Assembly (NCBI RefSeq): GCF_020181035.1
Contig: NZ_JAIQYY010000024.1
Location: forward strand, 1 to 64,000
DNA from: Streptomyces sp. CoH27
GTDB taxonomy: Bacteria > Actinomycetota > Actinomycetes > Streptomycetales > Streptomycetaceae
Direction of reading: 5' to 3'
DNA: 64,000 bases
Of the stretch, positions 59,327 through 64,000 are shown in pieces (position 1 is the stretch's first letter; each line of letters begins with the position of its first letter). The position numbers were made by a program, and so were the translations under genes. The notes below the pieces were generated by a model. It had not been told where the DNA came from. It worked only from the letters and a program-made list of their open reading frames with translations, and ran no database searches.

Positions 59327-61288
59327 ATGTCTGTCGAGTCGGTGTTCCCGCAGCTCGAAGCCCTGCTCCCGCATGTGCAGAAGCCGATCCAGTACGTAGG
59401 CGGCGAGCTGAACTCCACCGTCAAGGAGTGGGACAGCTGCGACGTCCGCTGGGCCCTCATGTACCCGGACGCGTACGAGGTCGGCCTGCCCAACCAGGGC
59501 GTCATGATCCTCTACGAGGTGCTCAACGAGCAGGAGGGCGTCCTCGCCGAGCGCACCTACAGCGTGTGGCCGGACCTGGAGGCGCTGATGCGTGAGCACC
59601 GCGTCCCCCAGTTCACGGTCGACACCCACCGCCCGGTGAAGGCCTTCGACGTGTTCGGCCTGTCCTTCTCCACGGAGCTGGGCTACACCAACATGCTGAC
59701 GGCGCTGGACCTGGCGGGCATCCCCCTGGAGTCCAAGGACCGCGGCCTCGACGACCCGATCGTCCTGGCGGGCGGCCACGCGGCCTTCAACCCCGAGCCG
59801 ATCGCGGACTTCATCGACGCGGCGATCATCGGCGACGGCGAGCAGGCCGTCCTCGACATGACGAAGATCATCCGTGAGTGGAAGGCCGAGGGCCGGCCGG
59901 GTGGCCGCGAGGAGGTCCTCTTCCGCCTGGCGAGGACCGGCGGGGTCTACATCCCGGCGTTCTACGACGTCGAGTACCTGCCGGACGGCCGTATCGCCCG
60001 CGTCGTACCGAACAAGAGCGGTGTCCCCTGGCGGGTCAGCAAGCACACCGTGATGGACCTGGACGAGTGGCCGTACCCCAAGCAGCCCCTCGTCCCCCTG
60101 GCCGAGACGGTCCATGAGCGCATGTCGGTGGAGATCTTCCGCGGCTGCACGCGCGGCTGCCGCTTCTGCCAGGCGGGCATGATCACCCGCCCGGTGCGCG
60201 AGCGGTCGATCACGGGCATCGGCGAGATGGTCGACAAGGGCCTGAAGGCGACGGGCTTCGAGGAGGTGGGCCTCCTCTCCCTGTCCTCGGCGGACCACTC
60301 GGAGATCGGCGACATCGCCAAGGGCCTGGCGGACCGGTACGAGGACGACAAGATCGGCCTGTCCCTCCCCTCCACCCGGGTCGACGCGTTCAACGTCGAC
60401 CTGGCCAACGAACTGACGCGCAACGGCCGCCGCTCCGGCCTGACCTTCGCTCCCGAAGGCGGCTCGGAGCGCATGCGCAAGGTCATCAACAAGATGGTCT
60501 CGGAAGAGGACCTCATCCGGACGGTCGCGACGGCCTACGGAAACGGCTGGCGCCAGGTGAAGCTGTACTTCATGTGCGGCCTCCCCACCGAGACCGACGA
60601 CGACGTCCTCCAGATCGCCGACATGGCGACGCACGTCATCCAGAAGGGCCGCGAGGTCTCGGGCTCGAACGACATCCGCTGCACGGTCTCGATCGGCGGC
60701 TTCGTCCCCAAGCCCCACACTCCCTTCCAGTGGGCCCCACAGCTCTCGGCGGAGGAGACGGACGCGCGCCTGGCCAAGCTCCGGGACAAGATCCGCGGCG
60801 ACAAGAAGTACGGCCGCTCGATCGGCTTCCGCTACCACGACGGCAAGCCGGGCATCGTGGAAGGCCTCCTCTCCCGCGGCGACCGCCGCACCGGCGCGGT
60901 CATCCGCGCGGTCTACGACGACGGCGGCCGCTTCGACGGCTGGCGCGAGCACTTCTCCTACGACCGCTGGATGGCCTGCGCCGACAAGGCGCTGGCTCCG
61001 TTCGGCATCGACGTCGACTGGTACACCACCCGCGAGCGCAGCTACGAGGAGGTCCTCCCCTGGGACCACCTCGACTCCGGCCTGGACAAGGACTGGCTCT
61101 GGGAGGACTGGCAGGACGCCCTCGACGAGACAGAGGTCGAGGACTGCCGCTGGACGCCGTGCTTCGATTGTGGCGTCTGTCCGCAGATGGACACTCGGAT
61201 ACAAATCGGCCCGACCGGCAAGAAGTTGCTTCCGCTGACGGTCAAGAACGCTGGTCCGACGCCGGCTTCGAGTGGTCACGCGCACTGA
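59327..61288 (+). CDS. B12-binding-domain radical SAM protein (TIGR03960 type)
   Basis: The 653-aa protein has an N-terminal cobalamin-binding-like domain (about residues 40-200). A radical SAM core follows, with the 4Fe-4S motif in FRGCTRGCRFCQAG (C-x3-C-x2-C, about residues 268-281), and then a C-terminal region ending near CFDCGVCPQMDT. Its usual partner is a TIGR03936/DUF2344 gene directly downstream. That gene is not present before the window end, because unrelated DNA intervenes. The last 111 bases are duplicated at 62261-62371. Substrate unknown; the family has been linked with RNA or ribosomal protein modification by neighbourhood only. Confidence 0.92.
   Translation: MSVESVFPQLEALLPHVQKPIQYVGGELNSTVKEWDSCDVRWALMYPDAYEVGLPNQGVMILYEVLNEQEGVLAERTYSVWPDLEALMREHRVPQFTVDTHRPVKAFDVFGLSFSTELGYTNMLTALDLAGIPLESKDRGLDDPIVLAGGHAAFNPEPIADFIDAAIIGDGEQAVLDMTKIIREWKAEGRPGGREEVLFRLARTGGVYIPAFYDVEYLPDGRIARVVPNKSGVPWRVSKHTVMDLDEWPYPKQPLVPLAETVHERMSVEIFRGCTRGCRFCQAGMITRPVRERSITGIGEMVDKGLKATGFEEVGLLSLSSADHSEIGDIAKGLADRYEDDKIGLSLPSTRVDAFNVDLANELTRNGRRSGLTFAPEGGSERMRKVINKMVSEEDLIRTVATAYGNGWRQVKLYFMCGLPTETDDDVLQIADMATHVIQKGREVSGSNDIRCTVSIGGFVPKPHTPFQWAPQLSAEETDARLAKLRDKIRGDKKYGRSIGFRYHDGKPGIVEGLLSRGDRRTGAVIRAVYDDGGRFDGWREHFSYDRWMACADKALAPFGIDVDWYTTRERSYEEVLPWDHLDSGLDKDWLWEDWQDALDETEVEDCRWTPCFDCGVCPQMDTRIQIGPTGKKLLPLTVKNAGPTPASSGHAH
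61178..61288 (+). repeat. 3' end of the radical SAM gene, copy A
   Basis: This copy forms the true end of the gene. It aligns without gaps to 62261-62371 (offset 1083) at about 88% identity. Most differences are at third codon positions. Confidence 0.85.
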
Positions 61289-61289
61289 G

Positions 61290-61475
61290 GTGGGCGAGGC
61301 ACTCGATCGGGTGATTGAGGCGCTGGCGGGGGTGAGCGAGGAGGAGGTGGCTGCGGCGTTGGCTGCGGCCGGTGCTTCGCGTCGCTTCCGGCCAGCGCCG
61401 TCTGCGCCTTCCCGAACGCCACTGCCGGGCCCTCGGGACGCCTCGCAGATCGTCTCCGAGGTCGAGTGGGTCTGA
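61290..61475 (+). CDS. possible small ORF
   Basis: A 61-codon frame from GTG 61290, just after the radical SAM stop, reads MGEALDRVIEALAGVSEEEV and continues with an Ala-rich helix and a Pro-rich end. Codon bias is acceptable, and AGG overlaps the upstream stop region. No family recognised. It could be a small cargo gene of the inserted segment or chance. Confidence 0.35.
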   Translation: MGEALDRVIEALAGVSEEEVAAALAAAGASRRFRPAPSAPSRTPLPGPRDASQIVSEVEWV

Positions 61476-61528
61476 GGACCTGCCTCCGACGCTGACCCAG
61501 AGATTCCGCCAGCCTCGTGCGGGTGGCG

Positions 61529-62053
61529 TCAGTCAGTGCCCAGCGCTTCACGTACAGCCTGCCGAAAAGCGGCCCGTGGAGCCTGGATCGCTTCCATGGC
61601 GGTATCAAACCTGTCAGCGAACGCTGTCAGACCGCGTTGTCGGCCGGCGCGCACCGCGTCGCGCCAATCGGTCCCCGCCGAGTCCAGCTCGAACATGATG
61701 TCGATCAGAGGCTCTGCCGCTTGAGCTACTGGCTGAGGACCCGCGACGGAAACCGCAGCTACGGCGGTACTGAACTCGGTCCATAACTCGTGTGTGCGAA
61801 GGAACCGTTCCTCCCGCAGGCTCTCGTCGCTGCGTTGGGAGCGCAAGACATCTGCGGCAACCCACCAGCCGGCCGACAGCCGTTCGCAGCAGTCCAGCAG
61901 CGACGTATACGCCTGGCGTCGCATGTCGTCGCGCCAACGCGCCCGTTCTGCGCGCCGTTGCTGACGCTGGCCAAGCAGGGTGAACCAGCTGCCACCCAGT
62001 CCGCCTACCGCACCTACTGCTGCGCCGAGCACCGCCGCAATCCCGGAATCCAC
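61529..62053 (-). CDS. hypothetical protein with N-terminal membrane helix
   Basis: This 174-aa protein has one N-terminal helix (IAAVLGAAVGAVGGLGGSWF), a highly charged Arg/Gln-rich stretch (GQRQQRRAERARWRDDMRRQ) and a helical domain rich in Ala and Glu. Similar membrane-tethered helical proteins are scattered in Streptomyces accessory regions without known function. It lies wholly between the two copies of the radical SAM gene end, so it is probably cargo of an inserted element. Confidence 0.6.
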   Translation of the reverse strand: MDSGIAAVLGAAVGAVGGLGGSWFTLLGQRQQRRAERARWRDDMRRQAYTSLLDCCERLSAGWWVAADVLRSQRSDESLREERFLRTHELWTEFSTAVAAVSVAGPQPVAQAAEPLIDIMFELDSAGTDWRDAVRAGRQRGLTAFADRFDTAMEAIQAPRAAFRQAVREALGTD

Positions 62054-62260
62054 GGCTGGCTATTAGATCGCCGGAAGAGGATCAACACAAGATCGCTGGA
62101 AGCCTCAACCCAGCGGTTTGAGACGAAGATGCCAGCACTCGGCGACAGTACGTGCGTCTTGAGCCGCGGCTACGCCAGCGCCCTCGGGATGCCGTGGCGA
62201 CCTCACTCGTGCCGGCGAGGTTTCAAAGGTCCCTCTCCGGCTCGGATGTGGGTGACAATG

Positions 62261-62371
62261 TGTCCGCAGATGGACACGGCCATACAAATCGGCCCGACCG
62301 GCAAGAAGCTGCTGCCCTTGACGGTCAAGAACGCCGGCCCGGCGCCGGCTTCGAGCGGGCACACGCACTGA
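62261..62371 (+). repeat. displaced 3' end of the radical SAM gene, copy B
   Basis: This segment encodes CPQMDTAIQIGPTGKKLLPL and the rest of the family C-terminus to its stop, but it has no gene attached upstream. The reading frame and stop are intact, so it was recently part of a functional gene or belongs to an element's attachment region. Confidence 0.85.
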
Positions 62372-62770
62372 CACACTGAGGCGGGCCATGAATGCATGGC
62401 CCCGTGAGCCCCCTTTCCCTGACGGGGAGGGGGCTCTTGGTGTTCGGTGGCGCAAGGTGGCTCGCTCTGCCGACTTTTGGCACTCGACAGCGATACTCGT
62501 GGGCCATTGTCATCTGGGCTGGACGCTGGTCTGGGTTGGGCAGGCGGGTGTGCCGGTGGCTGTCGCGCGGGCCGGTAGGGGGTTGGGAACTACTGTCCGC
62601 TGACTGCGAATGCGCACGTTCTGGCGTGCATGAGTGAGTGCCTCGACCATGGGACTCGCCGACCCTGAAGATGGACATGCGTTTGCCCATCGAATGCGTG
62701 ACCTTTACCGGTGGTGGTCGTTGGGTGTGGTGAGCGAGGCTTCGGCCGACACGGGGACGGGGGTGAGAGC
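62372..62770. other. 399-bp region before the second tnpB-like gene
   Basis: Apart from the terminator at 62406-62436 no gene is supported. Candidate frames here lack ribosome sites and similarity. The DUF2344 partner of the radical SAM gene, expected here, is missing. Confidence 0.45.
62406..62436 (+). terminator. hairpin after displaced gene end
   Basis: GAGCCCCCT at 62406-62414 pairs exactly with 62428-62436, with extra pairing inside, 35 bases past the stop of copy B. Confidence 0.65.
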
Positions 62771-64000
62771 ATGGGCAGACTGCGCGAGATCGCGGCGCCG
62801 TTCGTCGCCCTGGGACCGTCCGGTGTGGCGATCCGTACCCGGCTCAAGCACCTGACCACCGAGGACGAGAAGGTGCTGCGCCTGGTCGGTGACCTGCTCG
62901 GCACCCTCGCCAGCCGTGACCTCAAAGCGCGGTGCGCGGCGAGGCTGGACCACGACACCGAACAATGGGCCGAGCGCAAGCGCGCGCTGACGCGGGAGTC
63001 CTCCTCCCGGTGGGCCGGGTCGATCACGAAGGCCTCCCACGATCAGTGGGCGCTCGCCCGGCGCGGCCGGCTCGCACACATCCACAGCCTCGAAGCCGCC
63101 ATCGCCACGATCACGCACCGGCTGTCCCTGCCGCTCGGGGAGAAGGGCAGCAAGCAGGCGCCGGGCGGATATCGCAGTCGGCGGGAGTGGCATGCGAAGG
63201 CGCGCCGCCTGCACGTGCTGGCCGACCGGCTGGATACGGCGCGGGCGGACTGGCAGGCCGGTGTCGTGCGCGTGGTGCGCGGCGGCAAGCGGCTGCTGAA
63301 CACCCGCCACCACCTGGAAGCTGCTGATCTCAGCGAGGAGCGGTGGCGTGCGCGGTGGCAGGCCGAGCGCCGGTTCCTTGCGGCGGACGGTGAGTCCGGC
63401 AAGCGGTACGGCAACGAGACCATCCGCGTCACCCCCGACGGCGAGGTGAGCATCAAGCTCCCCGCGCCGCTGGCGCACCTGGCCAACGCCCCGCACGGCC
63501 GGTACGTGCTCGCCGCGACGGTGTCGTTCGCGCACCGGGGCGAGCAGTGGGCCGACCGCGTCGCCGCCAACCGGGCGGTCGCCTACCGCATCCACGAAGA
63601 CACGACGCGCGGGCGCTGGTACCTCACCGCATCGTGGACCATCCCCCCGGCCCGGACCGTCCCCCTCTCGGCGGCCCGCGCGCACGGGGTGGTCGGGGTG
63701 GACACCAACGCCGACCACCTCGCCGCCTGGCGCCTCGACCCACACGGCAACCCCGTCGGCGAACCCCACCGGTTCGGCTACGACCTCACCGGCCCATCGG
63801 AGCATCGCGACGCCCAGGTCCGCCACGCACTCATCCGCCTGCTGCACTGGGCCAAACGCCACGGCCTCGCGATCGCGGTCGAAGACCTCGATTTCCAGGC
63901 GGAGAAGACCCGCGAGAAACACGGCAGCCGCAAGGAGTTCCGCAACCTGATCTCCGGCATGCCGGTGTCCAGGCTGCGGGCCCGGCTCGTGTCCATGGCG
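62771..64000 (+). CDS. TnpB-like (IS605 OrfB-type) protein, 3' end beyond the window
   Basis: The open frame of 410 codons runs to the window edge without a stop. RuvC Asp311 is in GVVGVDTNADHL, and Glu371 is in IAVEDLDFQAEK, the expected first and second catalytic positions. The zinc ribbon and third Asp should follow outside. The N-terminal half is long and Arg-rich with several helices (HIHSLEAAIATITHRLS). It belongs to a subfamily clearly different from the orphan at 44231-45742. GGGGGTGAG sits just upstream of the ATG at 62771. No TnpA or resolvase is visible on this side. Confidence 0.75.
   Translation, partial: MGRLREIAAPFVALGPSGVAIRTRLKHLTTEDEKVLRLVGDLLGTLASRDLKARCAARLDHDTEQWAERKRALTRESSSRWAGSITKASHDQWALARRGRLAHIHSLEAAIATITHRLSLPLGEKGSKQAPGGYRSRREWHAKARRLHVLADRLDTARADWQAGVVRVVRGGKRLLNTRHHLEAADLSEERWRARWQAERRFLAADGESGKRYGNETIRVTPDGEVSIKLPAPLAHLANAPHGRYVLAATVSFAHRGEQWADRVAANRAVAYRIHEDTTRGRWYLTASWTIPPARTVPLSAARAHGVVGVDTNADHLAAWRLDPHGNPVGEPHRFGYDLTGPSEHRDAQVRHALIRLLHWAKRHGLAIAVEDLDFQAEKTREKHGSRKEFRNLISGMPVSRLRARLVSMA

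Noticed and set aside
1..64000. Biosynthetic gene cluster or complete defence system
   Set aside because: No polyketide, peptide, terpene or lanthipeptide enzymes and no cas, restriction-modification, BREX or CBASS gene sets are visible. Only isolated nuclease-fold, NERD and TnpB genes occur.

Overview
This window is high-GC actinobacterial chromosome, almost certainly Streptomyces. The reasons are the strong third-position GC bias, frequent GTG starts and the conserved gene order tig-clpP1-clpP2-clpX ... valS-folC-DUF4233-ndk-mreBCD-mrdA-rodA. No replication origin, rRNA operon, CRISPR array or large biosynthetic cluster is visible.

Layout. 1-9.8 kb: a CGNR regulator divergent from a VOC protein gene, a PNPOx-like gene, a Nudix hydrolase, a Tat-type metallophosphoesterase, a secreted serine hydrolase, a glycosyltransferase overlapping a GNAT gene tail to tail, an SGNH esterase and a nuclease-fold protein. 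9.8-15.5 kb: aminopeptidase N divergent from a mycothiol-dependent nitroreductase-like gene, then a small DUF3887 protein and an amino acid permease. 15.6-22 kb: an organosulfur operon on the minus strand (ssuA-ssuC-ssuB, flavin monooxygenase, TauD-type dioxygenase). Its coding regions overlap, and a 12-codon Cys-rich ORF precedes it that may be a cysteine-sensing leader. A ROK regulator lies upstream. 22-31.3 kb: BioY, a BBE-type flavoprotein, a second amino acid permease, RpiB, an Fpg/Nei glycosylase, an Eis-like acetyltransferase, a SpoIIE-type phosphatase, another GNAT protein and an HD protein.

31.8-35.8 kb is an accessory islet on the 3' side of tRNA-Gly(TCC). A 128-bp direct repeat carries the tRNA 3' half, the tRNA terminator and an integrase 3' tail. 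It brackets about 2.6 kb holding a small membrane protein, a NERD-domain protein, a small secreted protein and a 5'-truncated tyrosine integrase. A second integrase scrap beside the left repeat suggests repeated element capture at this tRNA.

36-40.9 kb: tRNA-Pro and the protein quality control block (trigger factor, ClpP1, ClpP2, ClpX), with a possible ClgR operator before clpP1. 41-45.8 kb: a small secreted 4-Cys protein, an IS30-family element with a twice-frameshifted transposase that has split a terminator hairpin, a Pro/Gly/Tyr/Gln-rich membrane-anchored protein and an orphan TnpB. 45.9-57.7 kb: valS, folC, DUF4233, ndk, then the cell-shape and sporulation-wall genes mreB, mreC, mreD, mrdA and rodA. 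valS and folC look leaderless. 57.7-61.3 kb: a CYTH-CHAD protein and a TIGR03960-type radical SAM protein.

61.2-64 kb is a second accessory junction. The last 111 bp of the radical SAM gene recurs 1083 bp downstream at roughly 88% identity, with an unrelated gene between the copies. A different TnpB-like gene then runs off the window. This gene-3'-end duplication, the tRNA-Gly islet, the Cys leader and the IS-split terminator are the observations most worth checking.
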